Shown in pieces: positions 45,773 to 57,500 of a DNA stretch of 64,000 bases. The DNA is taken from assembly GCF_020921035.1 (NCBI RefSeq), contig NC_063154.1:2976001-3040000 (forward strand), written 5' to 3'. The notes beneath the pieces are model-generated. The model was given only the letters and a program-made list of their open reading frames with translations, did no database searches and was not told the DNA's origin. Origin of the DNA: Rhodamnia argentea. Taxonomy: Eukaryota; Streptophyta; Magnoliopsida; Myrtales; Myrtaceae. The translations under genes and the position numbers were made by a program. Each line of letters starts with the position of its first letter. The stretch's first letter is position 1.

Positions 45773-46506
45773 ATCGATTGCGTGTACTAGGTTTTGAATT
45801 CCCCTTCCGGTGTCGTTCTCTGGGGCTGTGGTGTCTCGACCCTGAGCTGGATCCTGCGAGCTCTTTCCCTTTTGTGGTAAGCTTTCAAGATTGCAGTGTC
45901 TGATTCATATCTCCACATCTCATCACCTCGAGCTGATGTTTTGCTGCGCGGCTAAATCAAATCTTAACTCCCCCTCTTCACGTTACAGGCTCTTTCTTTC
46001 TTTTCTTTTCTTGCTTTATTTTCCTTGGGGTTCCTTTGATTTCTTTCTTCTTTTTTTTTCTTCTTGATAAAGAAAAAGGAGAGGGATGATAGAAATGGTT
46101 GAAGTATGATGCATGTTAGATTTGATTCTTTTGGATAATTACTTGGTGTAGATTTCACGGGACATTCAAAGATCAAATTTATTGGCATTAAGGGGTTTTA
46201 GGTTGTGACGCACCCACGAGTATAAATGCTTTTCAGTTACAAGTAAGTGTACAAGAGCATAGTATACACCGGAAACGATAAAATACCGTGCTCAAGATGG
46301 TTTCCGCTCGCATCTAAAGTATTCAAATTTCGAAATTTTCAAACAAATATCGTCATGGTAAGTCTCAACGTAGGACGGTTTACCTCCGCATGTTTAGCTA
46401 ATGCTCCAAATACCGAGGTGCCCTTATAGGAACTAAGCCATTTCTTTTTTTCCTTTTGCCTCTTAATTTGTGAGGGTTCCTGCATAACTTTGTCTCATAA
46501 ATTTTA

Positions 46507-47673
46507 GGAGAAAAATTATAAAAAAAAATCCTTAACTTATTGTAAATATGTCAAATTCAATTCTAAATTTTTTAATTTGGCCAATTTAGTCATAAACCTT
46601 TTGACAATTTGCCAATTCATCTATCCGATCAATTTTAGCCGGAAATTACTAAAGTGGAAACTGTCCCTTCTACGTTTCGACCACAAAAAAAAAAAAACAA
46701 AGTTGGCTCTTCTACGTGGCATCACCGGCACTAACATTATAATTTTATAATTTTTAAAGATTTTATGAACTTTTATTTTTATTTATTTTTATCCTTTTTA
46801 TTTTGTATTTTTTAATAGTGACCGCTAGACTTGTCAAAAGAGTAGATCGGGTTATACCCATTCAACACAAGGCAAATTTTTCGACCCATACCCGATCTAT
46901 AATGACCCAACCCATATTGCTAAAACACATTCACGTTTAACCCAATCATAGAAAAAAATTCTTATAAAAATTATATTGCCAAAATACTATCTATAATTTT
47001 TATATTTTTCCGACCAAATAAAAACTATATATTTTTTTAAAAAAAATCAATTTTTTATTTTTTATTTATCTTTTCCTTCCCTCTTGTTTTTTCCTTCTAA
47101 GTGCACCGAGGGCCACGAAGCCCTCGTTGGATTTTGTAGAAAAATAGAAAAAGGAAGGAAAAATTAAAAATTAAAAAATTAAAAAAACGACATGTTTACG
47201 ACTCACTATAGTCAGTTAACCCATTTATGACTTATTTAAAATCCATGTAATACCCATTAAATTGTTAAGGAATCCATTTATGACCCACTTAAGTTTATTT
47301 TTAAAACTCAAGGTAACCCATTTATGACTCACACCATTGAATATGGGTTCTAGGCCGATTTTATCACCTCTAGTGGCCGCTCGCTGGCCGAACAATGGCT
47401 CAACATCCCTGTTGCTAGGCGAGGCCGCGAGGGCCTAACGCTCGCCTAGTGGCTAGACGTAGCACGGCCTTGCCCGCCACAATGAAAAAAATAGAAAATA
47501 AAAACAAAAAAAGAGAGTAAAAAAATAAAAGAAACAAAAAATCCGTAAAATTTTAAAAAATTATGAAAATTGTACATGGCAATGGCCGGCGTCCTAGTCA
47601 CCAATTTCCAACCAAAATTGGCCGGATTAACTAAATTAGCAAATTGACAAAAGATTTAGGACTACCTTTCTCC
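46507..47673. mobile_element. TIR element with GC-rich core
   Basis: The left arm ('aacttattgtaaatatgtcaaattc..gacaatttgccaattcatc..cgatcaattttagccgg') is answered by the right arm ('ccaaaattggccggattaac..gcaaattgacaaaagattta'). The right terminus is truncated. The interior holds A/T tracts and a GC-rich block at 47370-47480 ('gctaggcgaggccgcgagggc'). It encodes no protein. Confidence 0.6.
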
Positions 47674-48499
47674 ACTTCCCTAGACAATCACACTAAGTTT
47701 CTTCGCTGAGATAATCACCGAGCATGTGCCAAAACACTAATGTAGAGTTTTCTGCATAGTAAGAAAAAAAATATGATTTGAGTCCATGAATACCTACTGA
47801 TATGGTAGGGTGTCAAAACTGAACTAAACCACTGACCGGACAAAAAATTTGTGTATTTTGGTTCAGTTAATTGAAAATAAATCATTTTTTTTTGTTCAGT
47901 TTATTTCGGTTTGATTCGGTTAACAAACCGAACTAAAAATCTCTTTTAGATACATCCATAGTTTGAGTTTGAGGGCTAACCGGGATAAATATCATGTCTC
48001 GATTTCTTTACACATCGCGAAATGCTATCATAAACAATTGATTAGTTAGATAAAACGTGCATAAACCATGAATCAATAGTACTAAGAAGTTCCTATAGAA
48101 TCGGTAGATTCGACGCCAAAACTTTCTAAATTCATCTAATTGATGCATCGTATGTGTTTTTAAATCAAATCGGATTATGATAATCCACTTGCGAATCCAT
48201 CGATTGCGATTAAGATCTTTAACAGTTCGATGCGTCGCAGCGGATGGATGACCCGCCTCTGGTCAATTACTTTTCTGAAATAATCAAAATCGTCATTGAT
48301 CTCAATTTTACAACTTTCAGATATGGGTCTCCATCGTTCGTTCATATCGTACCGCTCCCATTAATTACGCGGGACCGTGCATTGTGCGTCAGAAAAACCA
48401 TCGTTTTGGGACACGATTAATTCGTCAATCGCTGTCGTTTGTTTCAACATCATGCGATGACATCTTGTATGGCGATTTAAAAAGTCAACTTTTAAAAGA

Positions 48500-49115
48500 A
48501 GTGTCAAGAAAACCCTAAATATATTACCACTTATATTAATTCAGTCCTAAATTTTTTAATTTAACTAATTTAATCCTAAATCTTTGATAATTTGTCAATG
48601 TAATCCATTCGGCTAATTTTTGGCTAAAAAATTGATCGAGGACGTCGGAACGCTATCGTTGAAATTTTTCTTTCTTTTTCGCTTTTTATTGTTAAGGGCC
48701 GATGGCATCGGCCGAGGCCCGATGCCCATCGCGGCCATTGCGCGAGGGCCGCGAGCCCAAGTTGCAGACCTTGCCTTGTGGCCAGCGAGGAATGTTTGAA
48801 GGCTTGCAGGCCCTTGCCTAGTGGCTGGCGGGGTCGTTGGGTCTTGGCCGGTGGCCGACAATCCCTTGCCAACCTTTAACAATAACAACAAAGAAAAATA
48901 AAAAGAAATAGAAAATTTAAAAATTCGAAAAAAAAAATTACGTCAGCAATGGCTATACCATATAGGACGATCAGCATCCACGTCATCATTTTTCAACGAA
49001 AATTGACCGGAAGGATTACAATGAAAAATTGTCCAAAGGTTTACGACTAATTTGACAAATTAAAAAATTTAAGACTTAATTGACATAAAATAGAAGCGGA
49101 TTTTTAGATACCCAC
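48500..49115. mobile_element. TIR element, same family, partly duplicated
   Basis: The left arm (48500-48645) and the right arm (48975-49110) are inverted copies of the 'cagtcctaaatttttt..gacaa.ttgtcaatgtaatcc' arm type. The core at 48695-48870 is GC-rich ('gcctagtggctggcgggg'). Its right half is included in the tandem duplication described at 48779-51120. Confidence 0.6.
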
Positions 49116-51120
49116 TAGAAGTTGTAATTTGGTACAAAAGTGATGTCGCTTCAACTTTGATTTTTATATGGGAAGGTACAATCCAACTATGTTTTTTTTG
49201 GTAAGGTACAATCCAACTATGTTCATTCCATGAATCTCGACAATCCGCATATCGTGTTATTATGTCGTATCAAACTTTAAGAATTTGTATATTTTCGCTA
49301 TTAAGCTGCTATTATCGTATCTGTTTCTATTGTACGGAAAATTGAGTTCTTTTTTTGAAACTTTTGTTAATTGGATTATAACTTTCTCGTGGTAAATCAA
49401 TAACTTCTCTTGACACAAGATATATTTTTTTTAACGAAAGACTCGACTCTTATTCCAAATGAATTTCTTACATAAAAAATATTTGAAGGTAAAGTAGACT
49501 CGTGCTACAAACTCTCGTACATTTTTAGAGCATGCTTTCCTCCAACCAACATTCAAATCGATTGGTTACAACTTATGGCCCTCGCTAGTCATGTTCGAAG
49601 GCTTGCAGGCGCTCGCCTAGTGGCCGGTGGGGGTCATCGAGGCCAATGGCCGGTGATCCCTTGCTAGCCTTTAACAATAACAACAAAGGAAATAAAAAAA
49701 AGTAATAAAAACTAAAAAAATTACATCAGCAGCGGCTATGTCTCGTAGGACGACCAACATCCATGTTATCATTTTCCGATCAAAATTGACCGGAAGGACT
49801 ACATTGAAAAATTGTCCAAAAGTCGATGACTAATATGACAAATTAAAAAGTTTAGGACTGGATTAACGGAAAATAGAGGTGCATTTCTAGATACCCACCG
49901 GAAGTTGTAATTAGGGGTGAGCATGGTTGGGTGGGCCGAGTCCAGGACCCGGACCTTGAACCGGCCATGTTATAACCGATTTCCAGTTTTTAGAACCGAG
50001 AATCAACCTTGTTTGTCTTGGATCTGTTTTGGAACCAACTCTATTTTTCGATTCGGTTCCAGAATCTACCCGAGAACTTGTTTTCATTCTTTTTCCAATC
50101 AAAATAATATGCTAACAGAAATGGGCATCCGAATGCTAACATTATGAACTCGAGACTCGGGAGCATAAGCTAAAGCAAACTTGGCACATATAAGCCTGAG
50201 GAATATGTCAATCACCCACAACGGCTTAAGATGTACAAAGAGACAAATGAAATTGAACTTACCTCGCTCCGGATAGCTACATCGGTGTCGGTGAGATGCA
50301 AAAGAGAGGCGACGGCGAGCCGTGTTGCGTCTTTGCGGCGCCAATGATGGGGACAACGAGAGGCGAGCCAATGGTGACGAGTCGGAGACAACGAGAGAGA
50401 GGGTAGATGAGATGGGAAGAAACAGAGGATTGAGAAGAGGTGAGGGCCTTGAGGCAACAAAAGGGCAAGCGACGCTAGATCGGGCACTAGGTGTTTTTTT
50501 GTAAGTAACTAAAAACCGCTTCTAAAACTGATTTGGGTGAGTCTTCACCTAGAATCGGGAACTGAATCGGTTTCAACCGGTTCTCAAAATTTGAAACCGG
50601 TTCCCGGCCCGGTTTGAGCAGGAACCGTTTCTTGACCTTATTTTTTGGGTGGGCCAATCCGGGTTCCTGGTAAACCCGATTTGGTTGCACACCTCTAGTT
50701 GTCATTAGGTACAAAAGTAATGTCACTCCAACTTTGATTTCTATATGGGAAGGTACAATCCAATTATGTTCATTCCACGAATCTCGACGGTACGCATGCC
50801 GTGTTATTACGTCGTATCGCACTTTAAGGATTTGTATAATTCGCTATTAAGCTGCTATTATTGTTTACGTATCTATCATATATAAATCTGAGTTCTTTAT
50901 TTAAACTTTTGCTTATTGGATTATAACTTTTTCATGGTAAATCAACGACTTCCCCAGACACACGATATTTTTATTTTAATGAAAGGCTTGACACTTATTC
51001 CAAATGAATTTCTTACATAAAAAATATTTGAAGGTAAAGTAGACTCGTGGTACAAAGCCGCGTATATTTTCAGGACATGCTTTCTTCCAACCAACATTCA
51101 AATTGACAGGTTACAAGTTA
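48779..51120. repeat. Tandem segmental duplication, about 795-bp units
   Basis: Copy A (48779-49574) and copy B (49577-51120) share order and wording from 'tgtttgaaggcttgcagg' to 'ccaaccaacattcaaat'. Landmarks such as 'cctttaacaataacaacaaag' and 'ttattccaaatgaatttctt' occur once in each. Copy B is longer because it contains the 786-bp hAT-type insertion at 49912-50697. Point differences and small indels run throughout, so the duplication is not very recent. Confidence 0.85.
49912..50697. mobile_element. hAT-type non-autonomous element
   Basis: Termini TAGGGGTGAGCA and TGCACACCTCTA. The flanking octamers GTTGTAAT (49904-49911) and GTTGTCAT (50698-50705) are an 8-bp target duplication with one change. 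The matching place in duplicate copy A (49121-49128) has a single GTTGTAAT and no insertion, so the empty site is preserved in the window. The element carries arms with GGACCCGGACC / GGTTCCCGGCCCGG sequence and no transposase frame. Confidence 0.9.
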
Positions 51121-51193
51121 CGGAGAAAACCCACATCTATGCTTAGATAAACTTGAGTGTACGTTATCTTTATAACTTATAACTAGTCAATTA

Positions 51194-51636
51194 GGGTGCG
51201 TATGGTAACGTTTACGTTCCCGGAACAATTTTTGGAACAGAAACATTTTTTTCTATTTCTGTTCCCGGTTACGATTTTTGGGAACAGAAACGCGTTTGGT
51301 AACTACAAAAAAAAAATATATATATATGTTCAAAAGCTTTGATAAAAAGTCGTCGTCTTTGAGAGTGTGAAGAGTAGTCCAGGAACAGAGGGTTGCAAAA
51401 AGTGTTCCTCTTGTGTTATAAAATGTGTTCAAAAGCTTTGATAAAAAGTGTTCCGAGAACAAAGAAACAAGTATTTTTTGTTTCTCGTTTCTGCTCCAAA
51501 AGTGTTCCCGTTTCTAAAAAGTGTTCCCAGAACACTTTGGGAACTTTTTTTTACCATACGCGTTTCTGTTCCCAAAGTGTTCTAGGAACACTTTGGGAAC
51601 AAAAACACTTTTTCCGGAGCGTTACCATACGCACCC
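51194..51636. mobile_element. PIF/Harbinger-type MITE
   Basis: A 443-bp element with TIRs GGGTGCGTATGGTAACGTT and AGCGTTACCATACGCACCC. TTA target duplications lie at 51191-51193 and 51637-51639. The interior is repeats of 'gttcccggaac' / 'aaagtgttcc' type and two copies of 'gttcaaaagctttgataaaa' (near 51327 and 51427). Confidence 0.88.
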
Positions 51637-51749
51637 TTACAGACGGATAGAGGAAAATACTGCCCTACGCTAAAAAAAATTAAAGCTCTCACAATAATCT
51701 ATGACCGTATTTTTTTTTTTCTGGTTAGATAAAGATTTCCTTTTATTTC

Positions 51750-52393
51750 CTCAAGTAGGTTGATCATTCCAAATTATGCGGGCTTCCGAACATATAAGTT
51801 CCCAAAGAACACGAGGCGGATTGGAAAGCCAGTTCTTACGAAGAGAGTGATGTCTATGGGCTTTTGCAACCCAGTCCGCAATTTGGTTTGTATCCCTATG
51901 GCAATGGGCTAATCCCAAATTATCAAAATGGGCTAACTCGTTCTTGCAGGCCTTGATAAGTGGTTCCACTTCCCACGAAGGCAGATCACTATCTGTTACT
52001 GCTCTTATCCAAGTCAAGCTGTCTGTCTCCAACACCACACGAGGGGCACAACTGGGGGTGATTGACCGAAGGAACTTCAAGGCTTCTAAGCACACTAGGG
52101 TTTCTGTTTGCTCAGCGGTTGTTGCCCTCACCTTCTTCGCAAAGCCATCGACCAAGTCTCCCGGAGTAGTCTCTGCAGATGGACGATACGCTGCCCTCCG
52201 ATTCACCTTCCTCGATTGACCCATCGACATTAATTCTCAGCACATTCTTCTCTGGCGGTTGCCATTTCACCGGTGAGCTCGAATCTATGACTGTAGTAAC
52301 ATTGTGATTTCGTACTTTGATACCACAGTTCCACAATCGCGGGCCAAGTCGAGACCCGACCCGGTCATCAGAGGAAGATGAAAGCCTGGACAA
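51750..52393 (-). pseudogene. RNase H-like domain relic of a LINE-type reverse transcriptase gene
   Basis: On the minus strand the frame from 52393 gives VKWQPPEKNVLRINVDGS, then GSVSSICRDYSGRL. After a frameshift near 52150, a second frame gives DGFAKKVRATTAEQTETLVCLEALKF, ETDSLTWIRAV and CHRDTNQIADWVAKAHR. Together these form the plant RVT_3/RNase H-like domain found at the end of non-LTR retroelement polyproteins and in loose host copies. The reverse transcriptase part is missing and the frame is broken. Confidence 0.75.
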
Positions 52394-52399
52394 AGCAAT

Positions 52400-53400
52400 A
52401 GTATTAGGCCCAAAAGGTAGTCAAAGACTCAAGTCTACAGTGCTCATAGAAAGAAGACTTGAATAGTAATATTCTCAAACCACAAAAGACAATCAACAAC
52501 GATCATATGATACCTATAAGGGAAGATTATACTTTTGATGCGTTTGTTTCATAAAAAGTGAGTGATTTGAATAATATTTTTTTAAAAATGATTGCTTAAA
52601 TCGTTTAGAAAAATTAGTCAACCAAAAAATATTTGCTACATTGATAACAATCTATGCCTTAACTATTTTCGTGGACGATAAAAATATTTCATTTATTTAC
52701 TTTTCTAAAATATATAAGCGATCATTTTTCAAAATCACTTATTTTTCATGAAACAAGCGCATCCTTATTGAAGAAACTACCTAAATCATATCACACATTA
52801 GAGAAGTAATATATGTCCATCTAGGATTTTTATCGGTAACGATTATTTTTTTTAAACCCTAAAACAATTCAATAGCGTGTTGACTTGACAGAATGTTTTT
52901 TGAACGCTAAAAGAGGTCAACAACGCGTTGGCTTATAGTTGACTTAACAGAATGAATCAATTATATAAGTCCGGAGATCGGTAATATTGGAGATGATTCA
53001 ATGTGCAAGAACTTTCGATAGTAAGGATATATACAATGCTTCACTCTTTCTCTTTTGTGGATAAACTTCCTAAGAATTCAAACAATTACATGTTAGGAGA
53101 TTGTTAATACTCGTAAATGCACCGCAAGAAAAAAAGATTACGCGTAGTAAGGATCAAATAGCACTAGGCGAGGACGGCTCATATGCCGACCATCATCAAT
53201 CATTTCACATTTTCAATATTCCCTAATTGTCGTCAATTTTTACACGGCTATAAGTTCAATTCTACTTCATTAGGCAACTTAATTACTATGACTTAGATTG
53301 GCCAAGCGGCGATTAATATGCAAGCCAAGAAATTAAGGAACAAGAAGGCCGGAGACAGGGGCACTTAAGTAATTAATGAACGCCAGTAGGCGGCACCCAA
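52400..53400. other. Spacer upstream of the CCS52B promoter
   Basis: AT-rich, with no recognisable coding sequence. A short direct repetition of the 'aaacaattcaatagcgtgttgacttgacagaatg' type occurs at 52862-52957. Confidence 0.5.
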
Positions 53401-53405
53401 AAAGC

Positions 53406-53525
53406 AACGGCTAGTCGCTAGTTTGGCAAGCAAAAGCAGCAGATTTATTACAGCTAAATTGAGCTCGATCACTGTACATGAATTCGACCGTTACGATGTT
53501 CATGTGCATGTCTCTCCGTATAAAA
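53406..53525 (+). promoter_or_regulatory. CCS52B promoter: TATA box and MSA-like cores
   Basis: TATAAAA lies at 53519-53525, 235 bp before the start codon. AACGGCTA at 53406-53413 and an inverted AACGG core at 53488-53492 resemble the M-phase-specific activator (YCYAACGGYYA) bound by three-repeat MYBs. A third core (CCGTT) is in the leader near 53610. CCS52B transcripts peak at G2/M in Arabidopsis and Medicago, so these sites fit. Confidence 0.5.
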
Positions 53526-53760
53526 CCCCAAAACACTGCGAATCTCTCTTTCCTTTCACCAGGAATTCAATCAACCCGCTCCTATATACCCTAACCACGC
53601 GGTCATTCGACCGTTGCAAGTCTTTCTCTTCGCGCAGCGACGCAAGAAAAGCCCTCTCTCTGCGAGCCAAGGAAGAGGGCTTTTCTGTTCTGTCTTGCCC
53701 GAGATCGAAAATCACAGAACACCCAGATAGAGAGAGATAGAGATAAGCAACACCCAGAAG

Positions 53761-56738
53761 ATGGATTCAGCTCAGAGGAGGAAAAGCGGCATCAATCTCC
53801 CGTCTGGGATGTCCGAAACTTCGCTTCGGCTCGATGCGTTTTCGGGTTCATCCTTTCGGGCTATCTCCAACCTGACATCCCCATCCAAGTCCTCTGCTGT
53901 CAGCGACAGATTCATCCCTTGCAGATCTTCTTCCAGGCTCCACGCTTTCGGGCTTATTGAAAATGGGTCGCCGGTTAAGGAAGGAGGGAACGAGGCGTAC
54001 TCGAGGTTGTTGAAGGCTGAGCTCTTTGGGTCTGATTTTGTGTCTCTCTCTCCTGCAGGTCAAGGGTCGCCCATGAGCCCCAGCAAGAACATGTTGCGGT
54101 TCAAGACAGAGAGTTCGGGCCCGAACTCTCCCTATTCGCCGTCAATCCTATGGCAGGACAGCGGTTTCTCCAGCGAAGCTTCGACACCTCCTAAGCCACC
54201 AAGGAAGGTTCCCAAGACGCCGCATAAGGTGAAGATTTTCAGCTGCTTTAATGTGGTGTTGTTGAGAGTTATTTAGACTCTTTTGATCTCTTTCTAATGA
54301 GAAATTATGTCAAAGTTGAGCGTTAAAAGTATCCATGTTAGTCGACGAGATTTACATGTTCTTTATATATACGTAATCTCTCTCCATCTATTAACTTAAA
54401 TTTTTATTTGGACGTTTTAACAAGATATCAGACTCTATCAATTTAACAAGTTTATATGCCGGTGGTGTCCCTTACCTATCAATTTAAGCTTTGGTATCCA
54501 TTGTTTAAGAATGAGTTGGTGAACTACCCTGATTGCTGCGATTAGTGAGGAAAATTGATGGATCTGAACAGCATGCTTTTTCTCATGAGCAAATCTTATT
54601 TAGTCAAACAGTAAAATAGTTTAGCTGAAGTAAGCTAACTCCAAATTCCTAATTGGAATAATATATCAAAATTTGCAATGTTGTCCGGCTTGATTGGAAT
54701 GCTGACTAAAAGGGCCCAAAGGAGTGGGAACCAAGAATAGGGTAATAGCTAGCTCACTTTGTAGTCAGACTAACTAATGAATGCAGAATAGCTATGAATT
54801 AGCAGAGAACACATTCCGTAGCGGGTAGGAAGAAATTAGACAAAATGTAGTGAGCTTAATTGATGGCTGTAGTTGGTAATGAAGCACTAAAGAATGGGAG
54901 CAGAAGAATAATTGTTTACTATGCAGGTTCTGGATGCCCCATCGCTGCAAGACGATTTCTATTTGAATCTTGTTGACTGGTCGTCTCAGAATGTGCTTGC
55001 GGTTGGGTTGGGCACTTGTGTTTACCTATGGAGTGCATCAAACAGCAAAGTAAGCTGCATATCCAGTCTTAATTGATCTCTACCAGATTTTGGTTCTCAA
55101 TGTCTTACCTTGAGTTTGATGTAAAATCAACAATGAGCAATGTCAAAATGGTGTTACAATGCTTATCATATTGTTTTCAGGTGACAAAGCTGTGTGATCT
55201 GGGACCTAATGATGGTATCTGTGCAATACAGTGGACTCGAGAGGGTTCATACATTTCAATTGGCACCAGCCTTGGTAAAGTTCAGGTAACCGAATCTAAA
55301 TCCTCACACATTTGCACATCATAGGGCTCATACCATTGGAGACATCACCGAATGAGATGTTTATTTGTGCAACAGATATGGGATGGAACTCAGTGTAAGA
55401 GAGTTCGGACAATGGGCGGTCATCAGACCAGAACAGGGGTCCTGGCATGGAATTCGCGCGTATTATCTTCTGGTAGCAGGGACCGGGTCATACTTCAGCA
55501 TGATCTCCGCGTTCCAAGTGACTTCGTAGGCAAGCTTGTCGGCCACAAATCTGAGGTAACACTAGAGCAAGATTTTTTTTTTTTTTTGCAGTCTACAAGT
55601 TTTGGTCCAGAGGGCTAAATTGAATCTTGAGCTACCTCAGTCACCCCTTTTCTTTTAATATTACTCAGGTATGTGGATTGAAATGGTCCCATGATGACAG
55701 AGAACTTGCCTCAGGTGGGAACGACAATCAGGTAATTCTCGTTTTCTGATAAGTCATTTATCTTCCATATTAAACTGAGCATGGAGTTAGAAACATGCTG
55801 TTACTTGGTTGATCAGCTACTGGTGTGGAATCAACATTCTCAGCAACCAGTTCTGAAGCTTACCGAGCATACTGCAGCAGTAAAAGCCATAGCATGGTCT
55901 CCACATCAGAACGGGCTACTTGCTTCGGGAGGAGGAACTGCTGATCGATGCATACGCTTCTGGAACACCAGCAGCGGCCATCAGTCGAGCAGTGTTGACA
56001 CCGGGAGTCAGGTAGTGAATCGATTAACTACTAATACTTGAGTGCGTAACTACTCCATATGGTAAATACTTCTCGAGTGCACATATGGCAGTGCCAATTC
56101 CTTCCCACATATGGACAGAACTCAGAAGAAAATCATAAAGAAAGTCCATATCATCACATATTTGCTTGCAGGTATGTAATCTGGCTTGGAGTAAGAATGT
56201 GAATGAGCTGGTGAGCACTCATGGGTATTCACAGAATCAAATAATGGTCTGGAAGTATCCATCCATGGCTAAGGTAAGAAAGCCTTTGAGTGAGTTTTAG
56301 AGTCTCCATCGTTTCATTATCACAGCTGTCGAAGGCTAGACTAATCAAGGAGCGACATAAACAGGTTGCAACTCTGACTGGCCATAGTCTTCGAGTACTA
56401 TATCTTGCCATGTCTCCGGATGGCCAGGTAATGCAATTGCTTGCCATGTCTCCGGATGGACATTCCAAATGCAGTTGTTGCATTTGCCAAAATCGTCAGT
56501 CTCAATTCTGTTGTTGCTTGCAGACGATAGTGACAGGAGCTGGTGACGAGACCTTGCGGTTTTGGAATGTCTTCCCATCAGCGAGGACACCGGTGAGTAA
56601 CTCGTGAACGATGCCGCTTTGCTCTGACTAAGCTTGCTTTCTTGGTTGTTTTCCTCACAAATTTTCCTGTCTCGCGTTTTGCAGGCACCGGTCAAGGACA
56701 CAGGTCTCTGGTCTTTGGGGCGAACCCATATCAGATAA
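53761..56738 (+). CDS. CCS52B: CCS52B/FZR3, Cdh1-type activator of the APC/C
   Basis: Ten exons: 53761-54228, 54927-55049, 55181-55285, 55376-55555, 55669-55731, 55817-56011, 56172-56273, 56365-56427, 56524-56592, 56685-56738. All junctions are GT..AG and phase 0; 1,422 nt, 473 aa. The C-box DRFIPCR (49-55) docks on the anaphase-promoting complex, followed by [16 protein letters not shown] and the [17 protein letters not shown] linker. Seven WD40 blades fill about 160-460, and the C-terminal Ile-Arg tail binds APC/C subunits. The N-terminus ([18 protein letters not shown]) matches FZR3/CCS52B and not FZR1/2. It selects cyclins and other proteins for ubiquitylation around mitotic exit. Ten in-phase introns allow clean exon skipping. 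A 36-bp duplication straddles the exon 8 donor. Confidence 0.96.
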
Positions 56739-57500
56739 AGCTGCGTATGCTTTGTTCAAGCTCTAGGGTGTCTCTCTTACAGAAAAATTGTCGGAATACA
56801 TTTAAATGTAAAAAGATCTTGCACGGTAGACTGAAATTACACTATTTCGTGAATTTGAATGGCACAGAAGAAATTTTTGTACAATACTAAATTTGTGGTA
56901 TAGTAAGAGTTGTGAATGATTTGATGATTAGCCACTGGTATTATTATGTGTAATTGGAGAAACATTTCTGGAAAGGTGAAAGTATGCTGAAACAAGCATA
57001 TGCTGAAACATTTCTTCCATAGGAACAAATTGGAGAGATTGTGCTCAATCAAGGAGCTTCCCATCTGCTGCGGAAACCTCATGCAAACTATCTGGAAAGG
57101 TGAAAGTATAACAGTGAATTGGATACCTCAAAAGCAACAATTCCTCATAGTAGTTGTGCCATTGAAGGCTAGGACTAGTACATTAATAACTTCCATATTG
57201 TGAACTACCATTATTACGATAAAGGACAGCCAATCTGTAAGTTAGAGAAAAGAAAGTCCGCCGACAATTAGGTTTGTGTAGTGGATGGGGGAAAAGAATA
57301 CCAGTCAAATAATACATGGTTAGGACTAGTACATTAATAACTTCCATATTGTGAACTACCATTATTACGATAAAGGACAGCCAATCTGTAAGTTAGAGAA
57401 AAGAAAGTCCGCCGACGATTAGGTTTGCGCCAGCCAACCGGATCGCCCAAGAAAGCTTAGCTTCCAGGAATATTCTCAAACAATTGAAGCAACGGCATTT
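56739..57500. other. Convergent 3' region of CCS52B and the FtsJ-type gene
   Basis: Presumed 3' UTRs. It contains the direct repeat listed at 57169-57429 and a short repetition around 56970-57010 ('gaaagtatgctgaaacaagcatatgctgaaac'). No gene seen. Confidence 0.6.
57169..57429. repeat. Direct duplication of about 108 bp
   Basis: The block starting 'ctaggactagtacattaata' and ending 'gtccgccgacaattaggttt' occurs at about 57169-57277 and again at 57321-57428, offset 151 bp. Only one or two differences are visible (gacaatt/gacgatt), so this is a young duplication. Confidence 0.88.

Noticed and set aside
45748-45800. Phrase 'gggagtcccacatcgattgc' reminiscent of a TRIM or copia LTR start
   Set aside because: No matching second LTR, primer-binding site or target duplication could be found nearby.
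50385-50405. Sequence resembling miR535 (GACAACGAGAGAGAG)
   Set aside because: It lies inside the hAT-type element and only the 5' part matches; no pairing arm is found within 200 bp.
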